This document shows, one piece after another, positions 43,873 to 52,511 of a DNA stretch of 64,000 nucleotides (within the stretch, counting starts at the first letter, position 1; every line of letters begins with the position of its first letter). Made by a program: the position numbers and the translations under genes. The DNA is from Maledivibacter sp. GTDB lineage: Bacteria > Bacillota > Clostridia > Peptostreptococcales > Caminicellaceae. Below the pieces are notes generated by a model. The model saw nothing but the letters and a program-made list of their open reading frames with translations. It was not told the origin of the DNA and searched no databases. The stretch covers positions 1 to 64,000 of the forward strand of contig JAOASB010000007.1 in the NCBI GenBank assembly GCA_025210375.1. Direction: 5' to 3'.

Positions 43873-43980
43873 AAAACACTTATAAATCTCCATTTTGATT
43901 TCTCAAATAGCCTATGTTTCTATGGGATTCGAGAAATCAAAATATAAAAGATTTATTGCGATTTCTATAATTTATATTAT
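43868..43980. repeat. Family 3 MITE-like inverted repeat overlapping a stop codon
   Basis: The left end AATAGAAAACACTTATAAAT and the inner CATTTTGATTTCTC match the inverse of the right end (GAGAAATCAAAAT ... GATTTATTGCGATTTCTATA). The left boundary includes the TAG of the CDF gene. The partner copy is at 16346-16451. Confidence 0.68.
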
Positions 43981-44010
43981 TTTATTTTTTCTGAGATGTC
44001 AATATTAATG

Positions 44011-44038
44011 TAGCAAATTGCATAATTACTTTCTACAC
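44011..44038. repeat. Family 1 terminal fragment
   Basis: TAGCAAATTGCATAATTAC followed by TTTCTACAC is one family 1 end without its partner. Confidence 0.6.
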
Positions 44039-44061
44039 AAATTTGGAATGGGAACAAATAA

Positions 44062-44095
44062 AAATAGGAATTCAAAATAATGTGAATTCCTATTT
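44062..44095 (-). terminator. Rho-independent terminator of the glutamate dehydrogenase gene
   Basis: AAATAGGAATTC (44062-44073) and GAATTCCTATTT (44084-44095) form a 12-bp stem. On the minus strand it is followed by TTTATTTG. Confidence 0.8.
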
Positions 44096-44139
44096 CTTGT
44101 AATTTATTTTTAGGAGAGAGGTTTTAATTCGGTTAATGC

Positions 44140-45504
44140 TTAGTAATTTCCCTGTGCATGCATAGCGTCGGCAACCTTTAAGAAACCAGCTATATTGGCA
44201 CCTGCAACTAGATTATATCCGAATCCATAATCCTTGGCAGCTTTCATAGCATTATTATGAATATTACTCATTATTTGATGTAACTTATCGTCAACTTCTT
44301 CCTTAGTCCAGGATAATCTCATGCTGTTTTGAGACATTTCAAGGGCTGAAGTTGCAACTCCACCAGCATTCGCTGCTTTAGCTGGGCCTACTAAGACTCC
44401 GTTTTCTTGTAGATATTTTACGGCTTCATTTGTAGTAGGCATATTAGCACCTTCTACCACATATTTGATTTCATTAGCAACTATTTGTTTAGCATGTTCT
44501 AAATGAATATCATTTTGAGTAGCACATGGCATTATTATATCAACCTTTCTTCCCCATGGTTTTTCTCCAGGGAAGAATTCTACACCATACTTATCTGCAT
44601 AATCTTGAACTTTATCTCTTCCAGAAGCTCTCATTTCCAGTAGATAATCTATTTTTTCTCCAGTTATTCCCTCTGGATCATATATATATCCATCGGGACC
44701 TGAAAGGGTAACTACTTTTCCGCCTAACTGTTCAACCTTTTGGCATGCTCCCCAGGCAACATTTCCAAAGCCTGATAAAGCTACTGTTTTTCCTTTTAAT
44801 GTTTCTCCCTGATGATTTAGCATCTCTTGACAGAAATAAGTTACTCCAAATCCAGTAGCCTCTGGTCTAATTAAGCTGCCACCATAGGAAAGTCCTTTTC
44901 CCGTAAGAACCCCATTTTCAAATGAACCTTTTAGTCTTCTATATTGTCCATAAAGATATCCTATTTCTCTTCCACCGACACCAATGTCACCAGCTGGAAC
45001 GTCTACATCTGGACCGATATGTCTATAAAGCTCTGTCATGAAGCTTTGACAGAATCTCATGATCTCAGCATCAGATTTTCCCCTGGCATCAAAGTCAGAT
45101 CCACCTTTACCTCCGCCTATTGGAAGTCCAGTTAATGAGTTTTTAAATATTTGCTCAAATCCTAGGAATTTAATGATACCAATATAAACTGATGGATGGA
45201 ATCTCAAACCACCTTTATATGGGCCAATAGCTCCATTGAATTGGATTCTCATTCCGCGGTTAACCTGAATATTACCATTATCATCAACCCAAGGTACTCT
45301 AAAAAGAATTTGTCTTTCCGGTTCAACCATTCTTTCAAGTAAATTCGCTTCTACATACTCCGGATGTTTTTCTAAAACAGGAGCCAAGGAAACCAATACT
45401 TCCTCAACCGCCTGTAAAAATTCTGGTTCACTAGCATTTCTGTTTTTTACTTTTTCTAATACCTCGTTGATGTAATCCCCAGCATTCATAGTTTTTTGTG
45501 TCAT
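44140..45504 (-). CDS. gdhA: NAD(P)-specific glutamate dehydrogenase
   Basis: The 454-residue hexameric-type enzyme interconverts glutamate and 2-oxoglutarate plus ammonia. Visible features are RVPWVDDNGN, KGGLRFHPSV, the catalytic-lysine loop LPIGGGKGGSDFDARGKSD (near 125-145), VPAGDIGVGGREIGYLYGQY and the Rossmann motif ALSGFGNVAWGA (near 240). The short-form length and these motifs match NADP-type GdhA. The start is ATG with GAGGAGG nine bases upstream; the longer frame has no ribosome site. Confidence 0.95.
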   Translation of the reverse strand: MTQKTMNAGDYINEVLEKVKNRNASEPEFLQAVEEVLVSLAPVLEKHPEYVEANLLERMVEPERQILFRVPWVDDNGNIQVNRGMRIQFNGAIGPYKGGLRFHPSVYIGIIKFLGFEQIFKNSLTGLPIGGGKGGSDFDARGKSDAEIMRFCQSFMTELYRHIGPDVDVPAGDIGVGGREIGYLYGQYRRLKGSFENGVLTGKGLSYGGSLIRPEATGFGVTYFCQEMLNHQGETLKGKTVALSGFGNVAWGACQKVEQLGGKVVTLSGPDGYIYDPEGITGEKIDYLLEMRASGRDKVQDYADKYGVEFFPGEKPWGRKVDIIMPCATQNDIHLEHAKQIVANEIKYVVEGANMPTTNEAVKYLQENGVLVGPAKAANAGGVATSALEMSQNSMRLSWTKEEVDDKLHQIMSNIHNNAMKAAKDYGFGYNLVAGANIAGFLKVADAMHAQGNY

Positions 45505-45527
45505 TGCAAGAAACCTCCTCTTTATAG

Positions 45528-45555
45528 ATATTCTATATAATACCAAATTTGTCAA
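45528..45555 (-). promoter_or_regulatory. Candidate promoter of gdhA
   Basis: On the minus strand TTGACA (45555-45550) and GAATAT (45533-45528) are 16 bp apart, just before the ribosome site. The rest of the gap to 45833 is plain AT-rich DNA with nothing else recognised. Confidence 0.45.
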
Positions 45556-45833
45556 ACATTCGACATCACTATTTTAGCAATCTGGGGTTAATATGTACAG
45601 TTATAAAATAAAGTTTTATGGGAATATAGATTTATCATATTAACTATTAATAATGATTGACCTATATAATTAAATGGGCTTTGATTATATAGGATGTAGA
45701 GGGAATTGCTAATTTATTTGGAATAAATGTTTGATAAATGAAAAAATGTTAATAATATATAAAAATGTTGATAACTGAATAAAAACAAGAAAAGTTTACA
45801 TAATGAGTCTATATCATTAGGAAGGAAGTAAAA

Positions 45834-46337
45834 ATGAATAGTATAACAAGAAAAAGAAGAGATAGAATAGCAAGGGGATTATGTCCTGAATGTGGAAATG
45901 TAAATAATACAGGTAAGTATACCTGTGATGAATGTAGGGAGAAAAGAAGGCAGCGGGATAGGGTAAGAAGAGAAAATAGAATTGAGCTGGGATTATGTCC
46001 CGTGTGTGGAATACCAAAAGCTACTGATAAATATTTATGTGAAAAATGTAATGGGAACAATATAAAATATATGCAAATTATGAGGGAAAAGAGAAGACAA
46101 GAAAATTTATGTATTTATTGTTCTAAGGAAATAGAGGCTGGTCAAACATATTGCGAAGAATGTAAAAGGAAAATCAGTGATTATAGTACAAAACGGAAGC
46201 GAGAAAAGGTTGCTAATAACCTATGTGGACGGTGTGGAAGGGAAAGGGATAGGGAGGGGTTTTATTGCAAAGAATGTGTGAAGATAGTAAATGCCAGAAC
46301 CCGCCTAAGTAAACAAAAAAAGCAATTAATCAATTAG
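45834..46337 (+). CDS. Small basic protein with four regular zinc-ribbon units
   Basis: I do not recognise a named family. The 167-residue product contains four strictly spaced CX2C-X10-CX2C units, at about residues 17-34, 55-72, 93-110 and 131-148. They are separated by very basic linkers such as EKRRQRDRVRREN. Each should bind one Zn2+. The basic spacers suggest nucleic acid or ribosome binding. There is no signal peptide. ATG follows GGAAGGAAG. It stands alone with its own terminator-like hairpin. Confidence 0.75.
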   Translation: MNSITRKRRDRIARGLCPECGNVNNTGKYTCDECREKRRQRDRVRRENRIELGLCPVCGIPKATDKYLCEKCNGNNIKYMQIMREKRRQENLCIYCSKEIEAGQTYCEECKRKISDYSTKRKREKVANNLCGRCGRERDREGFYCKECVKIVNARTRLSKQKKQLIN

Positions 46338-46343
46338 GATATT

Positions 46344-46380
46344 AAGCCATCTTACAATAATATGTGAGACGGCTTATTCT
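46344..46380 (+). terminator. Terminator-like hairpin after the zinc-ribbon gene
   Basis: AAGCCATCTTACA pairs imperfectly with TGTGAGACGGCTT, followed by ATTCTATTTTAT. Confidence 0.65.
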
Positions 46381-46407
46381 ATTTTATATATTTTATCATA
46401 ATATCAT

Positions 46408-46463
46408 ATATCTAATATTGATATATATCTAGTATTGACATATATCGAATATTGATATATTAT
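46408..46463 (+). promoter_or_regulatory. PadR promoter with three 17-bp-period repeats (likely operators)
   Basis: Three 15-mers of the form ATATCKARTATTGAY begin at 46408, 46425 and 46442. The last two overlap a strong promoter with TTGACA (46435-46440) and TATTAT (46458-46463), 17-bp spacer. The placement fits autorepression by the PadR protein encoded downstream. Confidence 0.65.
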
Positions 46464-46473
46464 TGAAATAATA

Positions 46474-46591
46474 GAGCAACTTGCATAATTACAATCCTCA
46501 AAAACTTACTACTACACATAGTCTTAAATGCCCTAGAGGCATACCGCATTTATTATGCAATTTAGCCAAGTTAGAATTATGCAATTTTCTT
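46474..46591. repeat. Family 1 MITE-like element, short form (first of a tandem pair)
   Basis: The ends GAGCAACTTGCATAATTAC and AATTATGCAATTTTCTT are inverted. It is more diverged than its neighbour. It lies just after the padR promoter, so it is transcribed in the leader. Confidence 0.8.
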
Positions 46592-46595
46592 AATT

Positions 46596-46754
46596 GAGCA
46601 AATTGCATAATTACTTTCTGTAAAAACCATCTATTACATGTAGTTTTAAAATCCTTAAAGCTATACCATCAAATATGCTTATATCTTAAGTATTTAAATC
46701 AAGGATGATATTCGCATATGCAATTGTGCCAAGTAAGAGTTATGCAATTTCCTC
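46596..46754. repeat. Family 1 MITE-like element, long form (second of a tandem pair)
   Basis: The ends GAGCAAATTGCATAATTAC and AGTTATGCAATTTCCTC are flanked on both sides by AATT, a 4-bp target duplication. It ends about 10 bp before the padR ribosome site. Confidence 0.88.
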
Positions 46755-46777
46755 AATTAATAAAATGGAGGGTTATT

Positions 46778-47101
46778 ATGGCTAGAAAACAGCTAAAAAC
46801 TTTGACCGAACCCATGTACTATATATTACTTAATTTAATTGAACCTATACATGGGTATGGGATCATGAAAAAAATAGAGGACTCAACTGATGGTAGGGTG
46901 AAGGTGGGGGCTGGAACACTGTACTCACTACTATCTAGATTTCTCAAGGAAGATATAGTTAGTATTGTATCGGTTAAGGATGGAAAAAAGACCTATTGCT
47001 TGACGGAAAAGGGTAAGAGTGTACTCCAAGACGAGTATGATAGACTAAAATTATTAGTTATTGATGGTAATATTGCATTAGGGGAGGGCTCACATGAGTA
47101 A
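46778..47101 (+). CDS. PadR-family transcriptional repressor
   Basis: The 107-residue winged-helix regulator has the PadR core: EPMYYILLNLIEPIHGYGIM, VKVGAGTLYSLLSRFLKE and the wing KKTYCLTEKGK. It usually represses its own operon and responds to small molecules or membrane stress. The start at ATG was chosen for TGGAGGG upstream; the longer frame is family 1 sequence. It overlaps the DUF2812 gene by 8 bp, so the two are coupled. Confidence 0.92.
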   Translation: MARKQLKTLTEPMYYILLNLIEPIHGYGIMKKIEDSTDGRVKVGAGTLYSLLSRFLKEDIVSIVSVKDGKKTYCLTEKGKSVLQDEYDRLKLLVIDGNIALGEGSHE

Positions 47102-48485
47102 AGACATCATAAAAAAACGACAATTTACTTCCGTAACAGATTATAAATCCTTAGAAGTCTATTTTGAAGAAATGGCAGCAAAGGGATACATGCTAGTGGA
47201 AGGGAAAAAGGGAAAATTCACCTTCGAAAAGTGTGAACCAAAGGACTTAGATTTCAATGTTAGCTTATTCTATCCACACACCATGTTTGATTATCCAGAT
47301 GAAGAAAAATCAATGGATTTTAGGGAACTCTGTGAGAGTAGTGGATGGACATACTGTACGAGCAGCCAGATATATCAAATATTTTATAAGGACAAAAAAG
47401 CTGTTGCTACTCCCATACACACAGATAGTAGTGAAGAATATAAAATAATAAAGAACACTTTTATGAAAACTGAATTTATATCTATGATAATGATGCTTAT
47501 TATTATAGGCACTTCACTAAATAGTGCCATAAGAATGACCTATGAAAGTCTTTTTAGCAATGCTATGCTGATTACGATTATAACGCCGGTTTTTTTAATA
47601 TTAGCTGCTTTGTCAATATATTTACCTAAGCTTATATGGTTTATAAGAAACAATGCTAAAGCAAAAAAAGGTGAAGATTTGTACTTTGCTTCAGAAAAGA
47701 TGGTTTTAATTAATACCATAATCACTTGGACTCTAATAGCTATATTCTTCATATCTATTATTTACTTTGGAAGTAATAGTTTGAGTAATGGGATGGTATT
47801 ATTAATAGCCTCTATACCTACCATAATTTCTCTTATAATAGGTATATATTTCAGGAAGAAATTAAGAACTAAGAAAAGAACTAGGAATAAAAATATTATT
47901 TTATTTGTCATTACATTGGTATTAGCTATGGGTATTTCACTAGGCTTGACAATTTTCATGATGATATCAACGATTGGTAAATCCGATTTCGGTAATGATA
48001 CCCTTCCAGACGATATATCTGTTTTAAGATTGTCGGATCTTGGAGTGGTTTCAGATGAGTTAGATATCGATGTATATAAGGATTCTAGTATTTTAGTACC
48101 ATTTAGTATTGAGTATATGGAGGACCTGCCAGGTAAGCATAAACCAAATCAAGTAGATTATATTGAAACCCATTATATTAGATGTAGAAATAATAATATT
48201 AGTAATTATATATTTAAAGAATATGTAAAAGAAAAGCAGGAGAGATATCAAAGATACAAACAAGAGTACTTGGATGTAGGAGCAAAGGATGAGGCAGCCG
48301 AAATGGATAATCAAATAAGTGAGATAAATATTAAAGCGTGGAATGTGGAGCAGGGATACTTTTTGGATGATGAAAAGTCTACTGTAATAATAAAAAAAGG
48401 GGACATTATATATGTTTTAAGGGGAGATTTAGACTTTTCCAAGGAAGAGATTATCAGTATATGTAAAGAAAAATTAAATATATAG
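47094..48485 (+). CDS. DUF2812 membrane protein
   Basis: The 463-residue product starts with a cytosolic DUF2812 domain (VYFEEMAAKGYMLVEGKKGKF in part, about 20-105). Four membrane helices follow (about 122-290) and an extracytoplasmic or cytosolic tail of about 165 residues ends it. DUF2812 genes are regularly paired with PadR regulators in Firmicutes and their role is unknown. The tail has no motif I know. Confidence 0.82.
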   Translation: MSKDIIKKRQFTSVTDYKSLEVYFEEMAAKGYMLVEGKKGKFTFEKCEPKDLDFNVSLFYPHTMFDYPDEEKSMDFRELCESSGWTYCTSSQIYQIFYKDKKAVATPIHTDSSEEYKIIKNTFMKTEFISMIMMLIIIGTSLNSAIRMTYESLFSNAMLITIITPVFLILAALSIYLPKLIWFIRNNAKAKKGEDLYFASEKMVLINTIITWTLIAIFFISIIYFGSNSLSNGMVLLIASIPTIISLIIGIYFRKKLRTKKRTRNKNIILFVITLVLAMGISLGLTIFMMISTIGKSDFGNDTLPDDISVLRLSDLGVVSDELDIDVYKDSSILVPFSIEYMEDLPGKHKPNQVDYIETHYIRCRNNNISNYIFKEYVKEKQERYQRYKQEYLDVGAKDEAAEMDNQISEINIKAWNVEQGYFLDDEKSTVIIKKGDIIYVLRGDLDFSKEEIISICKEKLNI

Positions 48486-48551
48486 AACTAGATGAACCTA
48501 TGGAGAGAGGAATAATTATAACTTCTTCTTTTCCATGGGTTTATCTAGTTC
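48485..48551. repeat. Long inverted repeat after the DUF2812 gene
   Basis: GAACTAGATGAACCTATGGA pairs imperfectly with TCCATGGGTTTATCTAGTTC. It begins at the last base of the stop codon. There is no T run, so it may be a processed or weak terminator. Confidence 0.55.
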
Positions 48552-48628
48552 CCGTCGTGGGGGTAGCCATGAAAATCACTTTTTAATATATTGAAAACCT
48601 CATCCTGGATTATATTTGTGAAAGAAGT

Positions 48629-48657
48629 TTGACATTTGATATTACATGGGATAATAT
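48629..48657 (+). promoter_or_regulatory. Promoter of the SorC regulator gene
   Basis: TTGACA (48629-48634) and TAATAT (48652-48657) are separated by 17 bp. A family 2 element lies between this promoter and the gene. Confidence 0.65.
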
Positions 48658-48717
48658 TAAGTAAAAAGTACAATTTTTATGTGGTTGGATAGGAATATAA
48701 GTATATTTATAGTTGTA

Positions 48718-48821
48718 TATAGGGTTTTCATAGTATAACTTAACTTATACATATTAAAAATCCCCAGAAACAGCGGATGTTTTAATGCGTATAAATTAAG
48801 ATTAACTTGGAATTCTCTATA
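48718..48821. repeat. Family 2 palindromic element in the SorC gene leader
   Basis: It begins TATAGGGTTTTCATAG, has CCCCAGAAACAGCGGATG in the centre and ends ACTTGGAATTCTCTATA. Confidence 0.78.
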
Positions 48822-48846
48822 GAAGTATTTTAATGGGAGGAAATCA

Positions 48847-49791
48847 ATGATTACCGATGAGAGTGAAGTGCTAAGGCTAGTAGAGGTAGCACGGATGTAT
48901 TATGAAGAAAATATGACCCAGGCTGAGATAGCTAGAAAGTTGGAGGTGTCGAGACCTCTTGTAAGTAAAATGCTTGGTAAGGCTAGGGAAATGGGTATAG
49001 TTCATATTGAGATAAAATCTCCATATATTAATAACAGCCTATTAATGGGACAGCTTAAAAATCTATTTAATCTAAGGGGTGGCATAATTGTACCTAGAGC
49101 CAATACAGAATATCTAACCCAGCAACTTATATTAAATCATGCATTTAATTATGTTAAGGATATTTTGCCCGATACTAAAACCCTAGGATTGGGGTGGGGG
49201 TATACTTTAGGGGAACTTATGGAAAAAATAGAGCAAAGTGAAATGTCCGCTAACTATCAAGGTCGGGTGTGTCCTTTGATTGGTAACTCATCTATACCAA
49301 ATAGGGGGTACCATCCCAATGAGTTAACTAGAGTTTTTGCTGAGAAGTCAGGACTTAAGCCATATTATCTATATGCACCAGCTTTCCCTGCAACTTCTCA
49401 GGAAAGAGATTTATTTATTAATACTGATAACTATAGAGAAATAAATGAATTATGGGCAGAGCTAGATAATATAATCATTAGTATAGGCTCCTATCCATCA
49501 GTTCCCGATCAAGCAACGGCTTTAAGATTTGGAAAAGCTTTGACTACGAGGAAAGCTGTCGGGATGATTCTCTCATATTATTTTGATAAGGAAGGGAATA
49601 TTATACAGGGTAAGAATGATTATGCAATACGTATTCCCATAGATAAAATTAGGGCTGTAAAGAGGGTCATCGGAATATGTTCTGGTAACAGCAGTATACA
49701 ATCGGTATATGGAGCATTAAGGACTGGATATATTACACATTTGATTACAGATGAAAAAACTGCTATAGATTTAATAAAATTTAAAATGTAA
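48847..49791 (+). CDS. SorC/DeoR-family transcriptional regulator (LsrR-like)
   Basis: The 314-residue regulator has an N-terminal helix-turn-helix (MTQAEIARKLEVSRPLVSKM, about 24-43). The SorC sugar-binding domain has GLGWGYTLGELM near residue 117 and ends with AIDLIKF. SorC proteins sense phosphorylated sugars; LsrR senses phospho-AI-2. It sits directly before the DhaL-DhaK-LsrF-like genes and probably controls them. ATG follows GGGAGG. It has its own terminator, so the enzyme operon is a separate unit. Confidence 0.88.
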   Translation: MITDESEVLRLVEVARMYYEENMTQAEIARKLEVSRPLVSKMLGKAREMGIVHIEIKSPYINNSLLMGQLKNLFNLRGGIIVPRANTEYLTQQLILNHAFNYVKDILPDTKTLGLGWGYTLGELMEKIEQSEMSANYQGRVCPLIGNSSIPNRGYHPNELTRVFAEKSGLKPYYLYAPAFPATSQERDLFINTDNYREINELWAELDNIIISIGSYPSVPDQATALRFGKALTTRKAVGMILSYYFDKEGNIIQGKNDYAIRIPIDKIRAVKRVIGICSGNSSIQSVYGALRTGYITHLITDEKTAIDLIKFKM

Positions 49792-49800
49792 AGTACTTTG

Positions 49801-49830
49801 CCATGGCAATAAAGCCATGGTTTTTTTATT
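49801..49830 (+). terminator. Rho-independent terminator after the SorC gene
   Basis: CCATGGC (49801-49807) pairs with GCCATGG (49814-49820) around a 6-base loop, followed by seven T's. Confidence 0.88.
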
Positions 49831-49862
49831 GTCTCTAAAAGCTATATTTTACCAAAAAAGTA

Positions 49863-49910
49863 TTTACATATGTAATAACAAATGTTATACTTAAATTACA
49901 AATGTTCGGG
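49863..49910 (+). promoter_or_regulatory. Promoter and likely SorC operator of the dhaL operon
   Basis: TTTACA (49863-49868) and TATACT (49886-49891) have a 17-bp spacer. A perfect palindrome TTACATATGTAA (49864-49875) covers the -35. The direct repeats AACAAATGTT and TACAAATGTT flank the -10. The overlap suits repression by the SorC protein. Confidence 0.65.
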
Positions 49911-49924
49911 AGGTGATGTAGCAT

Positions 49925-50560
49925 ATGTTATATTTTTCAGATTGGGAAAGAATTCTGATGACTTCTGTCCGTTTGATAAAGGACAATTCTAAGATGTTGT
50001 CTGAGCTTGACTCCATAATAGGTGACGGTGATCATGGGATTACCATTGAAAGAATAGCAAATGTTATTGAGACATCGATTGAAACTTGGGATCATGACAA
50101 ACTTGGTATCAAGGAAATGTTAGAGTCCCTTGGATGGAAAATCATGGATGTAAATGGAGGCTCAGCGGGACCACTGTGGGGAACAATGTTCATAGGACTA
50201 TCCAATGGGCTTGAAAATGAAAAGGAAGTTGACGAAGATAGCCTGAAGAAAATGTTTAAATCTTCTTTAAAGGCTATGAAGGAAATATCCGATGCCCGAG
50301 TAGGGGATAAGACAATGATGGATGTTTTGATTCCTGTAGTGGAAACCATAAGGAACTCAGATGATGATATTCCTACCATGCTAAAGAAAGTAGCTAAGGT
50401 AGCAAATGAGGCGGCTAATGATACAGCAAAATATGCTGCAAAATTTGGAAGGGCTAAGAATTTAAAGGCAAAAAGTATTGGACATAAAGATCCTGGGGCA
50501 GTATCCTTATCTCTATTATTTATAGGCCTTGCTGAAGGTCTGGAATCTAATAATCCATAG
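49925..50560 (+). CDS. dhaL: Dihydroxyacetone-kinase-type subunit DhaL
   Basis: The 211-residue nucleotide-binding subunit carries IGDGDHG (about 32-38, metal and ADP/ATP phosphates), NGGSAGPLWGTMF, GDKTMMDVLIP and the C-terminal GRAKNLKAKSIGHKDPGA. It should phosphorylate the ketose held covalently by DhaK. No DhaM gene is present, so either ATP is used directly or a distant PTS protein donates phosphate. ATG follows GGGAGGTGAT. It is the first gene of the cassette. Confidence 0.92.
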   Translation: MLYFSDWERILMTSVRLIKDNSKMLSELDSIIGDGDHGITIERIANVIETSIETWDHDKLGIKEMLESLGWKIMDVNGGSAGPLWGTMFIGLSNGLENEKEVDEDSLKKMFKSSLKAMKEISDARVGDKTMMDVLIPVVETIRNSDDDIPTMLKKVAKVANEAANDTAKYAAKFGRAKNLKAKSIGHKDPGAVSLSLLFIGLAEGLESNNP

Positions 50561-50615
50561 TTTTAGCTTGTTATAACCAGTGTCATATTTTTAAATAATA
50601 AAGGGGGAGTTTCAT

Positions 50616-51614
50616 ATGAAAATGAAAAAATTCATTAACAATCCTGAGAATTTGACAAAAGAGCTTTTAGAAGGACTTACTTTATCTAATCCCGACATTA
50701 TAGAATTGACAGATAGTAAGCTAGTTGTAAATAAGAAGTTAAAGGATGCAGACAGAGTAACAATTGTAACCCTAGGAGGAACTGGACATGAACCTGCTTT
50801 AAGTGGTTTTGTAGGAGAAGGTATGGTCGATATTTCAGTTCCAGGAGATATATTTGCGGCTCCGGGACCACAGGGATGTATTGAAGCTATTAAAATGGCA
50901 GATAAGGGCAAAGGGGTATTACTTGTTGTACTTAATCATGCAGGAGATATGTTGACAGGGAAACTAACCATGAAGGCGGCAGAAAAAGAAGGGCTTAATG
51001 TCAAAAAAGTTGTTACCCAGGAGGATATATCAAATGCACCTAGGGAAAGGGGAGAGGATAGAAGAGGATTAGTAGGTTGTGTACCACTTTATAAGATCGC
51101 AGGGGCAGCAGCTGCACAGGGTAAATCATTAGAAGAGGTTACTGCAATAGCTCAAAAATTTGCAGATAATAGTGCCACATTAGCTGTTGCGGCACGGGGA
51201 GCTACTCATCCTGCAACTGGAAGCGTTATCTCAACATTAGGGGAAGATGAAATAGAAATCGGTATGGGGCAGCATGGAGAAGGTGGTGGAGGCCATATCA
51301 AAATGAAAACTGCCGATGAAGTGGCTGTAATCATGGTAGAAGAGTTATTAAAGGATTTAGATATTAAGGTGGGAGAAAAGTTAATGGTCATCATCAATGG
51401 TACGGGAGCCACAACTCTCATGGAACAATTGATAGTTTATAGAAAATGCCATAAGTATTTAGAAGAAAAGGGAATAGAGGTTGTTGCTAGGGCCGTAGGA
51501 GAGCTTCTTACTGTTCAAGAAATGGCAGGTTTCCAAATGTTCATAGCAAGAATGGATGAGGAATTGTTGGGTTATTGGAATGCTCCTTGTAGGACTCCAT
51601 ACCTTACAAAATAG
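50616..51614 (+). CDS. dhaK: Dihydroxyacetone-kinase-type subunit DhaK, divergent
   Basis: The 332-residue substrate subunit has GGTGHEPALSGFVGEGM (about 54-70), NHAGD with the catalytic Asp (D111) and the covalent-binding His in GMGQHGEGGGG (H220). Classical DhaK has GIHGEPG at the last site, so the substrate pocket is altered. This suggests a ketose or dione other than dihydroxyacetone, such as erythrulose or a DPD-like compound. ATG follows AAAGGGGGAG. The thiolase/aldolase gene follows after 14 bp. Confidence 0.9.
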   Translation: MKMKKFINNPENLTKELLEGLTLSNPDIIELTDSKLVVNKKLKDADRVTIVTLGGTGHEPALSGFVGEGMVDISVPGDIFAAPGPQGCIEAIKMADKGKGVLLVVLNHAGDMLTGKLTMKAAEKEGLNVKKVVTQEDISNAPRERGEDRRGLVGCVPLYKIAGAAAAQGKSLEEVTAIAQKFADNSATLAVAARGATHPATGSVISTLGEDEIEIGMGQHGEGGGGHIKMKTADEVAVIMVEELLKDLDIKVGEKLMVIINGTGATTLMEQLIVYRKCHKYLEEKGIEVVARAVGELLTVQEMAGFQMFIARMDEELLGYWNAPCRTPYLTK

Positions 51615-51628
51615 AAGGAGGAGAATTC

Positions 51629-52510
51629 ATGGCGGATAAGGATGGAAATATCCTAGCGAAGGATTATGGTATAGGGATTCCAACCCCCAAGCAATATTTT
51701 CATGTTAAGGGGATGGATAATGTAGACTGGGGAATGAAAAGTCGTTTATCTAAGATATTTGATCCCAAAACAGGTAAGACTCTTATGTTAGCATTCGATC
51801 ATGGATATATAATGGGTTCAACGGCGGGGCTTGAAAGATTAGATATATCTATTCCTCCTTTAGTGGAATATGCAGATGTATTGATGGCGACAAGGGGTGC
51901 CCTTAGGTCATCAATAAGGCCTGATTACAATAAGGCAATAGCATTGCGATGTACAGCTGGCAGCTCCGTAGCAAAGGAGGATATCAGCCATGAAGTTATA
52001 GGGGTTGATATTGAAGATGCTATCCGAATGAATGCAACCTGTATGGCTACTCAAGTATTTATAGGGGCTTCCGGAGAATGTGAGACCATAAACAATCTTG
52101 TTAAGACGATAGATATGGGAAATAGATATGGAATACCTGTTCTAGGGGTAGTAGCAGTTGGTAAAGAAATGGAGCGTACGACCAAATATTTTCTTTTAGC
52201 TACTAGAATAATAGCAGAGCTTGGAGCCCATATTATAAAAACATATTATTGTGAGGACTTTGAGAAAATTACTGCTGCTTGTCCCGTACCAATCGTTATA
52301 GCGGGAGGTAAAAAGGTTCCAGAGAAAAAAGCATTAGAAATCGCCTACAGAGCTATTCAAGAAGGGGCAGCTGGAGTGGACATGGGAAGGAATGTTTTTC
52401 AAGCCGAAAGCCCAAAGGCAATGATAAGATCAATAAGAAGTATTGTACATGAGGGGTATGACGCAAAGCAAGCCTTTGAATTATATAATTCATTAAAAAG
52501 AGGTGAATAA
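51629..52510 (+). CDS. LsrF-family class I aldolase/thiolase
   Basis: The 293-residue TIM-barrel protein is closely similar to LsrF, the 3-hydroxy-5-phosphonooxypentane-2,4-dione thiolase of AI-2 breakdown. It shares WGMKSRLSKIFDPKTGKTLM, LAFDHGYIMG, the Schiff-base lysine segment HIIKTYY and CPVPIVIAGGKKVPEKKALE, then GVDMGRN. It should cleave a phosphorylated linear ketose or dione. The kinase genes upstream would supply the phosphorylated substrate. ATG follows AGGAGGAG. Confidence 0.9.
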   Translation: MADKDGNILAKDYGIGIPTPKQYFHVKGMDNVDWGMKSRLSKIFDPKTGKTLMLAFDHGYIMGSTAGLERLDISIPPLVEYADVLMATRGALRSSIRPDYNKAIALRCTAGSSVAKEDISHEVIGVDIEDAIRMNATCMATQVFIGASGECETINNLVKTIDMGNRYGIPVLGVVAVGKEMERTTKYFLLATRIIAELGAHIIKTYYCEDFEKITAACPVPIVIAGGKKVPEKKALEIAYRAIQEGAAGVDMGRNVFQAESPKAMIRSIRSIVHEGYDAKQAFELYNSLKRGE

Positions 52511-52511
52511 T

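Noticed and set aside
46395..46463. Tandem ATATCTAATATTGAT repeats as a replication iteron cluster
   Set aside because: Only three units exist, and they overlap a near-consensus promoter before a repressor gene, which explains them better as operators.
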